Positions 26,431 to 35,736 are shown, counted from the first letter of the stretch. The stretch is DNA of 64,000 nt from an uncultured Muribaculaceae bacterium (GCA_910587075.1 CAJUKE010000002.1:1-64000); one strand, 5' to 3'. Numbers and translations are program-made. Notes: generated by a model from the sequence alone, not told the origin.

Positions 26431-27885
26431 ATGAAGAAACTCCCGTTATACCTCCTTCCGGCCGCGATGCTCACCCTCTCGCTCGCCGCGGGCTGCGCCT
26501 CGGGGCGCCGTTCTGCCGCCGGAGGCGAAGTGACTGGCGTCGGCGGCTCAGCATGGGCCGAGCCAACCCCCTACGGCATGGTGCTCGTGGGGCGCGGCTC
26601 TATGGAAATGGGTCCTCAGAAAGCCGACTCCCTCTGGAATCTCGATGCCGACACCAAAGGTATGTCGGTCGACGCTTTCTGGATGGACGAGACCGAGGTC
26701 ACTAACTCCAAATACAAGCAGTTCGTATTCTGGGTGCGCGACTCTATTATCCGCGAGCGCCTGGCCGACCCCGCCTATGGCGGTAACGAGGAGTTCAAAA
26801 TCGAGGAGGACAAGCAGGGCAACCCCGTAACGCCCCACCTCAACTGGAGCAAGCCCATCCCCTGGCGCAACCCCGGTGAGGATGAGGCACGCGCCATCGA
26901 GAGCCTCTACCGCGTGAACCCCATCACCGGCGCCAAGGAGCTTGACCCCGAGCAGCTCAACTACCGCTACGAGGTGTTCAACCACACCGAGGCCGCCAAG
27001 CGAGCCAACCGCCTCGACCCGCGTCGCCGCCAGTACAACACCGACCTGGCCGCGCCAACCACCAACCCGACCATCTCGAAGGACACCGCCTTCATCGACG
27101 ACAACGGCGAAATCCGCACCGAGACCATTACCCGCTCACTCACCGGGCCCTACGACTTCCTCAATAACTACATCGTAAACGTTTACCCCGACACCACCGT
27201 CTGGGTCAACGACTTCGAGAACGCCTACAACGAACCCTATGTGCGTATGTACTTCAGCAACGGAGGCTACTCGGAATACCCCGTGGTGGGCGTGAGCTGG
27301 GAGCAGGCCAACGCATTCTGCAACTGGCGCACCGACTTCCTCCGCAAGTCGCTCGGGCGCGAGGGGGTCTACGTCGAGCCTTACCGCCTCCCGACCGAGG
27401 CCGAATGGGAGTACGCCGCCCGTGCCGGACAGAACGAGAATATGTACCCCTGGGAGGGTGACCTCACCATGAGCGAGGACCGCGGTTGCTTCTACGCCAA
27501 CTTCAAGCCAAACGACGGCAACTACGTCAAGGACGGACACATAATCACCTCCCGCGTAGGTACTTACTCGCCTAATGATTTCGGCCTGTACGATATGGCC
27601 GGCAACGTCAGCGAGTGGACTTCAACTGCCTTCATCGAGGGTGTTACCGACGTCACCTCCGACCTCAACCCCGAATACCGCTACTCCGCCGCCAAGGAGG
27701 AACCCTACAAGCTCCGCCGCAAAATCGTAAGGGGCGGCTCCTGGAAGGATGTGGCCCACAACATCCGAAGCGACCTCCGTATGTGGGAGTACCAGAACGA
27801 GCAGCGCTCCTACATCGGTTTCCGGTGCGTGCGCTCCCAGATCGGCTTCGCCCGCGGCCAGCAGCTCGACAACAAACGCCGCTGA
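26431..27885 (+). CDS. gldK: Type IX secretion lipoprotein GldK/PorK
   Basis: Outer-membrane lipoprotein of 484 residues that, with GldN, forms the periplasmic ring of the type IX secretion system. The lipobox is LAAGCASG near residue 22. A formylglycine-generating-enzyme-like (SUMF1) domain spans the mature part: GMVLVGRGSMEMG near 50, DAFWMDETEVTNSKYKQF near 80, and the C-terminal EWEYAARAGQNENMYPWEG and GNVSEWTS blocks ending with IGFRCVRS. A large insert around residues 130-280 is usual for GldK. It starts 25 bases after the porP/sprF stop. Confidence 0.95.
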   Translation: MKKLPLYLLPAAMLTLSLAAGCASGRRSAAGGEVTGVGGSAWAEPTPYGMVLVGRGSMEMGPQKADSLWNLDADTKGMSVDAFWMDETEVTNSKYKQFVFWVRDSIIRERLADPAYGGNEEFKIEEDKQGNPVTPHLNWSKPIPWRNPGEDEARAIESLYRVNPITGAKELDPEQLNYRYEVFNHTEAAKRANRLDPRRRQYNTDLAAPTTNPTISKDTAFIDDNGEIRTETITRSLTGPYDFLNNYIVNVYPDTTVWVNDFENAYNEPYVRMYFSNGGYSEYPVVGVSWEQANAFCNWRTDFLRKSLGREGVYVEPYRLPTEAEWEYAARAGQNENMYPWEGDLTMSEDRGCFYANFKPNDGNYVKDGHIITSRVGTYSPNDFGLYDMAGNVSEWTSTAFIEGVTDVTSDLNPEYRYSAAKEEPYKLRRKIVRGGSWKDVAHNIRSDLRMWEYQNEQRSYIGFRCVRSQIGFARGQQLDNKRR

Positions 27886-27951
27886 ACCCGCCGCTCCGGC
27901 CATTATCCACCTCAAGCCACATCTTCTTCTTGATAAGCCTCTTCTTGCCTT

Positions 27952-28899
27952 ATGGGAAAAATCAAAGAATATAAAACCAGCCTCGGTGCGTTCATCCAGA
28001 GCGACAAAGGGCAGCGTTTCTTCAACTTCGCATACTCCATCGGTGCCGCCATCGTGATCTGGGGCGCCCTATTCAAAATCCTCCACCTCCCCGGCGGTAA
28101 CTTCCTGCTGTCGCTCGGCATGGGCACCGAGGTGTTTATGTTCACACTGACGGCCTTCGACCGTCCCCCGAAACAGTACAAGTGGGAGCAGGTGTTCCCC
28201 GTCTTTGAAACCGGCAAGGAGGAGGACCGCCCCGACTTCGAGCACGGCGGCGGTGTGGTGGTCAACGGCGGCGGTGCCCCCGCCGCTGCCGCGCATGCCG
28301 GAGCCCCCGCGCAGGCACCTCTGGTGTCGCCCGACCTCTCCGGGGCTTCCCCCGCCGAGATGATGGCCGGAATCACCTCAGCCTCGCAGCTCTACGTTGA
28401 CCAGCTCACCGAGATGACCCGCGAGCTCCGCCACCTCCAGGAGTCCACCCGCGCCCTCAACACCGTCAGCGACGTGCTCCTCGAATCATACCGCGCCATC
28501 ACCGAGAACTCCGAGAACATCACCCGCTCCTCCAACGGCTACGTCGAGCAGATGCAGGACCTTAACCGCAACATCAACGGCCTCAACACCATCTACGAGA
28601 TCCAGCTCAAGAGCGTCTCCTCGCAGCTCGACGCCATCGACCGCGTAAACCGCGGCATCAAGGACATCAGCCAGATGTACGAGCAGTCGTCCGACGCCTC
28701 CTCGCGCTACTGCGCCGAGACCGAGAAGATGGCCCGCTATATGCAGCAGCTCAACTCGGTGTACGAGAAGATGATCACCGCGATGACCATCAATATGTAC
28801 AACCCGATGGCCGCCGCCGCAGCCGCCGCTGCCCCGCAGGCCCAGCCCGCGCAGGCGCCCGTGCCCCCGGTGCCCCCGGCCGAGGCTCCCGAGGCTTGA
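27952..28899 (+). CDS. gldL: Type IX secretion motor protein GldL/PorL
   Basis: Inner-membrane rotary motor subunit, 315 residues. Two transmembrane helices are seen at about 23-44 and 51-69; the second carries Glu60 (GMGTEVFMF), the buried acid thought to couple the proton gradient to rotation of GldM. The cytoplasmic part is helical (about 125-290) and ends in an alanine/proline-rich tail. It lies between gldK and gldM in the canonical order. Confidence 0.94.
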   Translation: MGKIKEYKTSLGAFIQSDKGQRFFNFAYSIGAAIVIWGALFKILHLPGGNFLLSLGMGTEVFMFTLTAFDRPPKQYKWEQVFPVFETGKEEDRPDFEHGGGVVVNGGGAPAAAAHAGAPAQAPLVSPDLSGASPAEMMAGITSASQLYVDQLTEMTRELRHLQESTRALNTVSDVLLESYRAITENSENITRSSNGYVEQMQDLNRNINGLNTIYEIQLKSVSSQLDAIDRVNRGIKDISQMYEQSSDASSRYCAETEKMARYMQQLNSVYEKMITAMTINMYNPMAAAAAAAAPQAQPAQAPVPPVPPAEAPEA

Positions 28900-28952
28900 A
28901 CGCCCCGTTGATTGAAATCCGATTGAAAGCAACTCTCAAAACCTCATAAGAA

Positions 28953-30521
28953 TTGGGATCCAGTAACAACCAGCTGTCGCCGCGTCAGAAGATGATAAAC
29001 CTTATGTATATCGTCCTGACCGCCATGCTCGCCCTCAACGTGTCGAGCGACGTGCTCAACGGCTTCACCCAGGTCGAGGAGGGGCTCACGCGCACCAACG
29101 ACAACGTCGAGCAGCGCAACGCCGCGATTCTCGCCTCCCTCGGCGCGTTCGCCGAGAAGAACCCCGACAAGGGGCAGCGCTGGTACGACAAGGCGGCGGA
29201 AGTGCGCGGCGTCACCGAGGCGCTATGCCACGAAATCGACTCCATTAAGGGGCTCATCGTTCGCGAGGCCGACGGCAGCGATGGCAAGGTCGACGACATT
29301 CAGAACCGCGACAACCTCGAAGCCGCCGCCGTGGTGATGCTTCACGGCGCCAACCCCCTCGGTAAGCGCCTCCGCACCAACGTCGACGGCTACCGCGAAT
29401 ATGTCTCCTCGCTGATGACCGACTCCGTCAAGCGCGACAATGTGCTCAAGGCCCTCGCCACCGAGTCGGTACAGCGCAAGGGTAACATCGGCAAATTGTC
29501 GTGGGAGGAGTCCAAGTTCGACAACCAGCCCGTGGTCGCCGCCATCACCCTCCTCACCAAGCTCCAGAACGATATTAAATATGCCGAAGGCGAGGCCCTC
29601 CAGACCCTCCTGGCAAATGTCGACGCCGGCGATGTCCGCGTCAACGAGCTCAACGCCTTCGTCATACCCAACAGCCGCGTCGTGATCCGCGGCGGAAAAT
29701 ATTCGGCCAACATCGTGCTCGCCGCGGTCGACACCACGGCCCGCCCCTCGGTGTTCGTCAACGGCGCCAAGCTCGCCAACGACCGCGGCCTCTACGAGTT
29801 CAACCCCGGCTCCACCGGCACCTTCGACTACAAGGGATACCTTGAAGTCCCCGCCGGCGACGGCTCTATGAACCGCCTTCCGTTCGAATCATCCTACACG
29901 GTGATTGAGCCTACGGCCACTGTCTCCGCGACGATGATGAACGTGCTCTACGCCGGTATCGACAACCCGATCTCCATATCGGTGCCCGGCGTGGCCAACA
30001 GCGCAGTCTCGGCTTCGATGACCAACGGCACCCTAACCCGCAAGGGTGACTCATGGGTAGCCCGCCCCGCCAAGGTTGGCGAGGAGGCAACCGTCACGGT
30101 CAACGCGCAGATGGACGGCCGTCCGATGACCGTCGCCGCCACCAAGTTCCGCGTGCGCAAGCTCCCCGACCCGACGCCATACATCGCCTTCAAGGACGCC
30201 AACGGCGCCGAGAACCGCTACAAGGGTGGGGGACGCGGCATCGCCAAGGCCCTACTGATGGCCGCTCCCGGCATCGAGGCCGCTATCGACGACGAGCTCC
30301 TTAACATCCAGTTCAAGGTGCTCAGCTTCGAAACCGTTTTCTTTGACTCCATGGGCAACGCCATTCCCGAGGTTTCCAACGGCTCGCAGTTCTCCCAGCG
30401 CCAGAAGGACTCCTTCCGCCGCCTCAGCCGCGGCAAGCGCTTCTACATCTCCCGCGTCAAAGCCACCGGCCCCGACGGCATCACCCGCGACCTCGCCCCC
30501 ATCGAGGTTATCATTAACTAA
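28953..30521 (+). CDS. gldM: Type IX secretion motor shaft protein GldM/PorM (TTG start)
   Basis: Single-pass inner-membrane protein of 522 residues whose periplasmic domains (D1-D4) form the shaft that reaches the GldK/GldN ring. The N-terminal SPRQKMINLMYIVLTAMLALN helix is the family hallmark. No ATG lies at a suitable place; the frame begins with TTG at 28953, giving MGSSNNQLSPRQ, which matches the length of known GldM N-termini. The next ATG is inside the conserved block (KMINLMY). Spacing to gldL is 53 bases. Confidence 0.93.
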   Translation: MGSSNNQLSPRQKMINLMYIVLTAMLALNVSSDVLNGFTQVEEGLTRTNDNVEQRNAAILASLGAFAEKNPDKGQRWYDKAAEVRGVTEALCHEIDSIKGLIVREADGSDGKVDDIQNRDNLEAAAVVMLHGANPLGKRLRTNVDGYREYVSSLMTDSVKRDNVLKALATESVQRKGNIGKLSWEESKFDNQPVVAAITLLTKLQNDIKYAEGEALQTLLANVDAGDVRVNELNAFVIPNSRVVIRGGKYSANIVLAAVDTTARPSVFVNGAKLANDRGLYEFNPGSTGTFDYKGYLEVPAGDGSMNRLPFESSYTVIEPTATVSATMMNVLYAGIDNPISISVPGVANSAVSASMTNGTLTRKGDSWVARPAKVGEEATVTVNAQMDGRPMTVAATKFRVRKLPDPTPYIAFKDANGAENRYKGGGRGIAKALLMAAPGIEAAIDDELLNIQFKVLSFETVFFDSMGNAIPEVSNGSQFSQRQKDSFRRLSRGKRFYISRVKATGPDGITRDLAPIEVIIN

Positions 30522-30548
30522 TTTTGAACAGTTACTTACCTGTCAGTT

Positions 30549-31757
30549 ATGAATCTGATTGCTAAATACGCCACTATATGCGCGGTGTTCGCCGCCGGTT
30601 TCCTCTCAGCTTCGGCGCAGGATGCCGACCAGGGGGGCTCCTCGTCGAGCAGCGCCATCGTGCGCCGCTCCGCCGGGGCTTCGCGCCGCGGGGCCGCGCA
30701 GGACCAGCAGCCCGGTGTCACCGACCGTATGCGCTCCCACTACTCCTCGGAGTCCAACGTCTCCGACGCCGACCGTATGTGGATGCGCGTCATCTACCGC
30801 GACCTGGAGGTGAAGAACCCCAAGAACGCGGCTCTATACTTCCCCGAGGAGGTGATCGACGGACAGGAGAATCTGTTCCGCATCTTGATGCGTCTGTTGG
30901 CCAACAACCAGGTTGCGGCCTACGAGTATCTCGACGGCAAGGAAATCTTCACCGACCAGTACCGCCTGAAGGTGGGCGATATGCTCGACCGCTTCCATGT
31001 GATGTACACCCCCGCCAAAGGTTCCACAGAGAAGAATCCCAAATACACCATCGACGAGAGCGACGTCCCTGCCAACGAGGTGCTCTCCTACTACATCCTT
31101 GAGAAATGGGAATTTGACTCCCGCACCAACAAGACCCGCCGCGTGGTCGAGGCCATATGCCCCGTGCTCCACCGCTCCGACGATTTCGGAGGCGACGCCG
31201 TGCGCTACCCGATGTTCTGGATCAAGATGAACGACATCCGTCCCTACCTCGCCCAGCAGTACATCTTCATCGACGACGACAACAACCTCCCCAAGTACAC
31301 CTACGACGATTTCTTCCGCCTCTCGATGTACGACGGCGACATCTACAAGACCCGCAATCTCACCAACCGCTCGATGATGCAGATGTTCCCCGACCCCGAC
31401 GACCGCAAGCGGGCTCAGGACAGCATTCAGAACCGACTCGACTCCTTCGACAAGAAGCTCTGGGTACCCTCGCGCGAGGAGGTGATCGCCGCACGCAAGG
31501 CCCGCGAGGCTGCGGAGGCGGCTAAAGCCGAGGCCGAGGCTTCGGGTGCCGACATTCAGAGCCGCGACGAGCCCGCCGAAGCCGCCGAGGCCCAGCCCGC
31601 CGAGAAGTCCGTCAGGAAGTCGGCCCGCGCCTCCCGAGGCAAGAAGTCATCCGGCACCACCAAGGCCGTCAAGAAAAAGTCGCGCAAGGAGGCCAAGCCG
31701 AAGGCTCCAAAGTCGAGCTCCTCGTCGGCTGTCCGCTCGGTGCGCCGACGCAAATAA
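30549..31757 (+). CDS. gldN: Type IX secretion ring protein GldN/PorN with long low-complexity tail
   Basis: Periplasmic partner of GldK, 402 residues, with a signal peptide (ends near SASAQDA). The conserved part (about 65-305) contains DADRMWMRVIYRDLEVKNPKNAALYFPEE and the YDDFFRLSMYDGDIYKTRN block. After WVPSREEVIAARKA the sequence becomes an alanine/glutamate helix and then a Lys/Arg/Ser-rich tail of about 50 residues ending VRRRK. Flavobacterium GldN is about 100 residues shorter, so the tail is an addition. It is the last gene of the secretion operon; a GC-rich hairpin follows at 31776-31810. Confidence 0.92.
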   Translation: MNLIAKYATICAVFAAGFLSASAQDADQGGSSSSSAIVRRSAGASRRGAAQDQQPGVTDRMRSHYSSESNVSDADRMWMRVIYRDLEVKNPKNAALYFPEEVIDGQENLFRILMRLLANNQVAAYEYLDGKEIFTDQYRLKVGDMLDRFHVMYTPAKGSTEKNPKYTIDESDVPANEVLSYYILEKWEFDSRTNKTRRVVEAICPVLHRSDDFGGDAVRYPMFWIKMNDIRPYLAQQYIFIDDDNNLPKYTYDDFFRLSMYDGDIYKTRNLTNRSMMQMFPDPDDRKRAQDSIQNRLDSFDKKLWVPSREEVIAARKAREAAEAAKAEAEASGADIQSRDEPAEAAEAQPAEKSVRKSARASRGKKSSGTTKAVKKKSRKEAKPKAPKSSSSSAVRSVRRRK

Positions 31758-31775
31758 CGATTTCATCACCCACAT

Positions 31776-31810
31776 AGCCGCGGAGCGCCCGAACGGGGCG
31801 CTCGGCGGCT
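31776..31810 (+). terminator. Hairpin at the end of the gld operon
   Basis: AGCCGC (31776-31781) and GAGCGCCC (31783-31790) pair with GGGCGCTC (31796-31803) and GCGGCT (31805-31810), a 14-pair stem with one G-G mismatch and a GAACG loop. The tail CTTGATTA has only a weak T-run, so termination may be partial and the ABC exporter may be read through. Confidence 0.55.
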
Positions 31811-31843
31811 CTTGATTAACTATCAGCTAACCGATAAGCCCGT

Positions 31844-33673
31844 ATGAACGATTTCATATCGATCCTCAGGCGATTTGTGCCCCCCTACAAGAAGTATCTG
31901 ATACTGAACATCCTGTTCAATATCCTCGCTTCGTTTCTCACCCTGTTCTCCTTCGCGATCATCATCCCCATCCTGGAGATGCTATTCAAGATTCGCGAGG
32001 GGGTCTATGTTTATATGTCGCTCGGCGACGGCCACTCGCTTAAGGATGTGGTTATCAACAATTTCTACTACTACACCCAGCAGGTGATCGACTCCTACGG
32101 CCCCGGTGCCGCGCTCGCTATGCTTGCTGCCCTGCTGGTGTTTATGACCGGCCTCAAGACCGGCTCGACCTACCTCGCGAGCTACTTCATCATACCTATG
32201 CGAAGCGGCATCGTGCGCGACATCCGCAACTTCGTGTTCGACAAGATGGTGACCCTCCCCATCTCCTTCTTCACCTCCGAGCGCAAGGGGGACGTCATGG
32301 CCCGCATGAGCGGCGACGTCGGCGAAATCGAGAACTCGATCATGACCTCGCTCGATATGGTGTTCAAGAACCCGATCATGATTATCGTCTGCCTGGTGAT
32401 GATGATCGCCGTATCCTGGCAGCTCACGGTGTTCGTGCTCATACTCCTCCCCCTGGCGGGCCTCGTCATGGGCAAGGTGGGCAAGAGCCTCAAAAAGAAG
32501 AGCCTGGAGCAGCAGAACCAGTGGGGCGTGCTTATGAGCAACATCGAGGAGTGTCTCGGCGGCCTCCGCATTATCAAGGCTTTCAACGCCGAGCACAAGG
32601 TGTCTGACCGCTTCCACCGCGAGAATATGCGCTACTACAAGCTCTCGACCCGCATCATGCGCCGTCAGAACCTGGCGCACCCTATGAGCGAGTTCCTCGG
32701 CACCACGGCCATCGCAATCGTCCTCTGGTTCGGCGGCTCGCTGATTCTCAACGGGGCCTCCTCCCTCGAAGCGCCGGAGTTCATTTACTATATGATTATC
32801 TTCTACAGCATCATCAACCCCGCCAAAGACCTCTCAAAGGGTATGTACGCCATTCAGAAGGGTCTCGCGTCGATGGTGCGCGTCGATAAGATTCTCAACG
32901 CCCCCAACCCCATCAAGGACCCCGCCGAGCCCAAGACCCTCGGCGAGCTCAAGGGCAACATCCGCTACAACGACGTTTCCTTCAGCTACGGCACCAACGA
33001 GGTACTCCACGACATCAACCTCGACATCCCCGCCGGCGCGACCGTGGCCCTCGTGGGGCAGTCCGGCTCGGGCAAGTCAACCATGGCTGACCTGCTTCCC
33101 CGCTTCTACGACGTAGCCAAGGGCTCCATCACCATAGACGGCGTGGATGTCCGCGATATGAAGGTCCACGACCTCCGCTCCCTTATGGGCAACGTCAACC
33201 AGGAGGCCATCCTCTTCAACGACACTTTCTACAACAACATCACCTTCGGCGTGAAGGACGCTACGATGGAGGAGGTGGTCGCCGCCGCCAAGATCGCCAA
33301 CGCGCACGAGTTCATCAGCGCCTCCGAGAACGGCTACGACACCGGCATTGGCGACCGCGGATGCCGCCTCTCGGGTGGCCAGCGCCAGCGTGTATCCATT
33401 GCCCGCGCCATCCTGAAGAACCCCCCGGTGCTCATCCTCGACGAGGCTACCTCGGCCCTCGACTCCGAGAGCGAGAAGGTGGTCCAGGAGGCCTTGGAGC
33501 GCCTTATGGAGGGGCGCACGACCCTCGTCATTGCCCACCGCCTGTCGACCATCAAGAACGCCGACATCATCTGCGTGCTCCACGAGGGGCGCATCGTCGA
33601 GGCCGGTACCCACGACGAGCTCCTGGCCAAGAACGGCTACTACCGCCGCCTGGTCGATATGCAGAAGTTCTGA
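31844..33673 (+). CDS. ABC exporter, fused permease and ATPase (MsbA-like)
   Basis: Half-transporter of 609 residues that would act as a homodimer in the inner membrane. The N-terminal part (about 1-330) has six membrane helices. The ATPase part has Walker A GQSGSGKST near 405-413, signature LSGGQRQRVSIARA near 508, Walker B LILDEATSALD near 530 and the H-loop IAHRLST. It resembles lipid or lipid-linked-substrate exporters such as MsbA, but the substrate cannot be told from sequence. It lies 86 bases after gldN. Confidence 0.9.
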   Translation: MNDFISILRRFVPPYKKYLILNILFNILASFLTLFSFAIIIPILEMLFKIREGVYVYMSLGDGHSLKDVVINNFYYYTQQVIDSYGPGAALAMLAALLVFMTGLKTGSTYLASYFIIPMRSGIVRDIRNFVFDKMVTLPISFFTSERKGDVMARMSGDVGEIENSIMTSLDMVFKNPIMIIVCLVMMIAVSWQLTVFVLILLPLAGLVMGKVGKSLKKKSLEQQNQWGVLMSNIEECLGGLRIIKAFNAEHKVSDRFHRENMRYYKLSTRIMRRQNLAHPMSEFLGTTAIAIVLWFGGSLILNGASSLEAPEFIYYMIIFYSIINPAKDLSKGMYAIQKGLASMVRVDKILNAPNPIKDPAEPKTLGELKGNIRYNDVSFSYGTNEVLHDINLDIPAGATVALVGQSGSGKSTMADLLPRFYDVAKGSITIDGVDVRDMKVHDLRSLMGNVNQEAILFNDTFYNNITFGVKDATMEEVVAAAKIANAHEFISASENGYDTGIGDRGCRLSGGQRQRVSIARAILKNPPVLILDEATSALDSESEKVVQEALERLMEGRTTLVIAHRLSTIKNADIICVLHEGRIVEAGTHDELLAKNGYYRRLVDMQKF

Positions 33674-33727
33674 TACCCGTCACCCCCTCGTTGAGAGACC
33701 GTCAGCGGGGTAGGGGAGGGTGCCAGC

Positions 33728-33750
33728 GGCTTTTTTTGAAGCCTTTTTTG
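33728..33750 (+). terminator. Terminator of the ABC exporter gene
   Basis: GGCTT (33728-33732) pairs with AAGCC (33739-33743), followed by TTTTTT (33744-33749). The stem is short. The T-run overlaps the -33 element of the next promoter. Confidence 0.5.
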
Positions 33751-33779
33751 CTAATTATTGGATATTTTTGCTAACTTTG
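33747..33779 (+). promoter_or_regulatory. Promoter of the 33.9 kb secreted protein gene
   Basis: TTTG (33747-33750), 21 bases, then TAACTTTG (33772-33779): full matches to both Bacteroidota elements. Transcription is predicted to start near 33783, within the first structured leader repeat. Confidence 0.8.
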
Positions 33780-33780
33780 C

Positions 33781-33836
33781 AGGGCTGTTTCGAATAAGAA
33801 GCGAAACAGCCCTGCCGCTTATTTATGTGAAGCGGC
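33781..33836 (+). promoter_or_regulatory. Two hairpins at the very 5' end of a leader
   Basis: A perfect 12-base inverted repeat (33781-33792 with 33802-33813, loop of 9) is followed directly by a 7-base repeat GCCGCTT/AAGCGGC (33814-33820 with 33830-33836, loop of 9). They start at about the predicted transcription start and leave about 32 bases to the ATG at 33869. They could protect the 5' end or act as a control element; no known riboswitch class was recognised. Confidence 0.6.
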
Positions 33837-33868
33837 TTCTCCATATTCTAATCAATCATCCAACAGGT

Positions 33869-35371
33869 ATGACAAATTTCTACTCTTTTGCCCTTGCGGG
33901 GTCGCTCCTGCTGGGCTCCGCGGCCGCCACAGCCGCTCCCGCCTCCAAGGCTCCCAAGCATTTCGCCAAGCAGGGTAGGACCGCCGTCCTGGCTGCCCAT
34001 GCCTCCGACAATCTCCTGGTGAAGGCCACTCCCAAGAAATCGGCAGCTAAAGCCCGCCGCGCCGCCCGCCGCGCCGTTTCCTACGCCGAGAACAACACCT
34101 GGCGCCCCTCCACCGAGGTGGTTTCCATCAGTTTCGAACCGGGCGAATGGTTCGACATCGAGAAACTCACCCTTACCTGGAACGCCGACGGCAAGGTTGC
34201 CACAACCATCTCCGAAGGCATCGAAGATGAGTATGTGAGCCGCGAGGAGATGGCCTACGACGAGTTCGGCTACTGGACCACCCGCACCTCCTTCTCGGGC
34301 GAGAGCCTCGACGACCTCCAGCCTGAGAGCCGCGACGTGCGCCAGTACGACCCCCGCGTGCATTCCCTCGCCACATACCTCGCCACTGAGAGCTACGACG
34401 CAGCTACACAGCAGTGGGTTATGAGCGGTATAGCCAACAAGGTGGTGATCACCCGCGACGCCGCCGGTAACATCACCTCCGCCGAAACCCAGGCTCCCTA
34501 CGAGGGTGACTTCCTTGGCGTTCACAAATATGTGATTACCTATGGCGCCGACGGCAAGGCTTCGCGTATCGCCCTGATGCAGATGCAGTACGACGAGAAC
34601 TACAAGCCCACCGGCTATGCCGAGGACATCGTCATCGGCAACATAGAGTGGTACACCACCGACGGCCAGATTTACGACCAGGACTGCATCTTCGAGGGCG
34701 CCAACAAGGTGAAATCCTTCGAGCAGCTCAACGCCGACGGCTCGGCCCTCTCCGGCACCAAGGTTGAATATGTCGGTGACTCCGATGATTTCACCCTCAC
34801 CACAACCTACTCCGACGGCGTGTTCACCCAGACCTGGACCGACCTCGAAAACGGCGGCTACCTCAGCCACAGCAAGTTCGTCATGAACGCCGAGGAGGGT
34901 GAGGACCCCTACACCGAGGAGTACATCGAATGCCTCAAGCTCAACGCGCTCGGCGAGTCGCTCGGCGAAATCGCCTACGACATCTACGACGGCGAGCTGG
35001 AATTCGGCTACTGGACCAAGGCTGACCAGACCCTCAACGAGCACGATATGCCCGAAACATACGCTCTCCGCGAATTCTATCCCCTTGAAGAGGAGGGCGA
35101 CGACTACTTCGACTACCTCTCCCGCGCCGCTGTCGACGACATCGAAGCTCCCCTCGAAGCCCTCGAAGGCGAATGGTACGACTACATCAAGATCGCTTAC
35201 TCCGACTACGTCGTCGCCGGCACCAACGCCATCGACAAAGTGGCCTCCGACATCGCCGACGGCAAAGCCGAGTACTACACCATCGACGGTCGCCGCCTGA
35301 CCTCCGCCCCCGCCGCCGGCCTCTACCTCCGCCGCACCGCCGCCGGTACCACCAAGATTATCCGCAAGTAA
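33869..35371 (+). CDS. Secreted protein with type IX sorting tail, unknown function
   Basis: Protein of 500 residues starting at MTNFYSFALAGSLLLGSAAATAAP, a clean signal peptide; upstream codons of the open frame are the leader. After a basic stretch (about 40-75) the mature part is acidic and rich in tyrosine, with repeated turns of the type Y-D-x-x-G-x-x (YADGKASRIALMQMQYDEN, DGSALSGTKVEY), like RHS/YD-type beta strands of Bacteroidota surface proteins. The C-terminus YYTIDGRRLTSAPAAGLYL then RRTAAGTTKIIRK fits a short type IX type A sorting domain. It stands alone between its own promoter and terminator. I do not recognise a function. Confidence 0.72.
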   Translation: MTNFYSFALAGSLLLGSAAATAAPASKAPKHFAKQGRTAVLAAHASDNLLVKATPKKSAAKARRAARRAVSYAENNTWRPSTEVVSISFEPGEWFDIEKLTLTWNADGKVATTISEGIEDEYVSREEMAYDEFGYWTTRTSFSGESLDDLQPESRDVRQYDPRVHSLATYLATESYDAATQQWVMSGIANKVVITRDAAGNITSAETQAPYEGDFLGVHKYVITYGADGKASRIALMQMQYDENYKPTGYAEDIVIGNIEWYTTDGQIYDQDCIFEGANKVKSFEQLNADGSALSGTKVEYVGDSDDFTLTTTYSDGVFTQTWTDLENGGYLSHSKFVMNAEEGEDPYTEEYIECLKLNALGESLGEIAYDIYDGELEFGYWTKADQTLNEHDMPETYALREFYPLEEEGDDYFDYLSRAAVDDIEAPLEALEGEWYDYIKIAYSDYVVAGTNAIDKVASDIADGKAEYYTIDGRRLTSAPAAGLYLRRTAAGTTKIIRK

Positions 35372-35404
35372 CCCAGATTCAGCCGTTTCGGCGAACCATA
35401 CATA

Positions 35405-35452
35405 AAGCCAACGACCCGGCCTCACGGTCGGGTCGTTGGCTTGAATTTGTTT
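35405..35452 (+). terminator. Rho-independent terminator
   Basis: A perfect 14-base stem (35405-35418 with 35429-35442, loop of 10) is followed by GAATTTGTTTTG. It lies 33 bases after the stop of the secreted protein gene. Confidence 0.85.
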
Positions 35453-35736
35453 TGTGTATGAAATCAGGCTGTTGCGGCTCTGAGCCGAGCCTAGATCCAT
35501 AAATTCATTCTTCCTTATCCGCTGATGCTCCCCTCCGGGAGCGGGGGACAAGTGCAAAAACCAATTCTATCAATCATTAACCAATCTATATCAATCTTGC
35601 TTATGAAGTCTTGTTTCTGTAAATAAGACAACCGAAAGGGGCAAAAGGTTGAACCGCGATTGGTAAAAGAAACTTAAAATGGTGTGAAAGTTAGTGAACC
35701 GGGCCGTTTCGCGTCCCCGTATTGGCAATGTATTCG
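35453..35736. other. Gene-free stretch before the TPR gene
   Basis: About 280 bases with no supported gene. It contains a small hairpin (CTCCCCTCCGGGAG around 35529-35542) and an AT-richer part from about 35555 to 35690 with no recognisable element until the -7 match at 35737. Confidence 0.4.

Noticed and set aside
33848..35557. A 569-codon minus-strand frame opposite the secreted 500-residue protein
   Set aside because: Glycine/valine-rich shadow without signal peptide or motif. The plus-strand gene has promoter, signal peptide, sorting tail and terminator.
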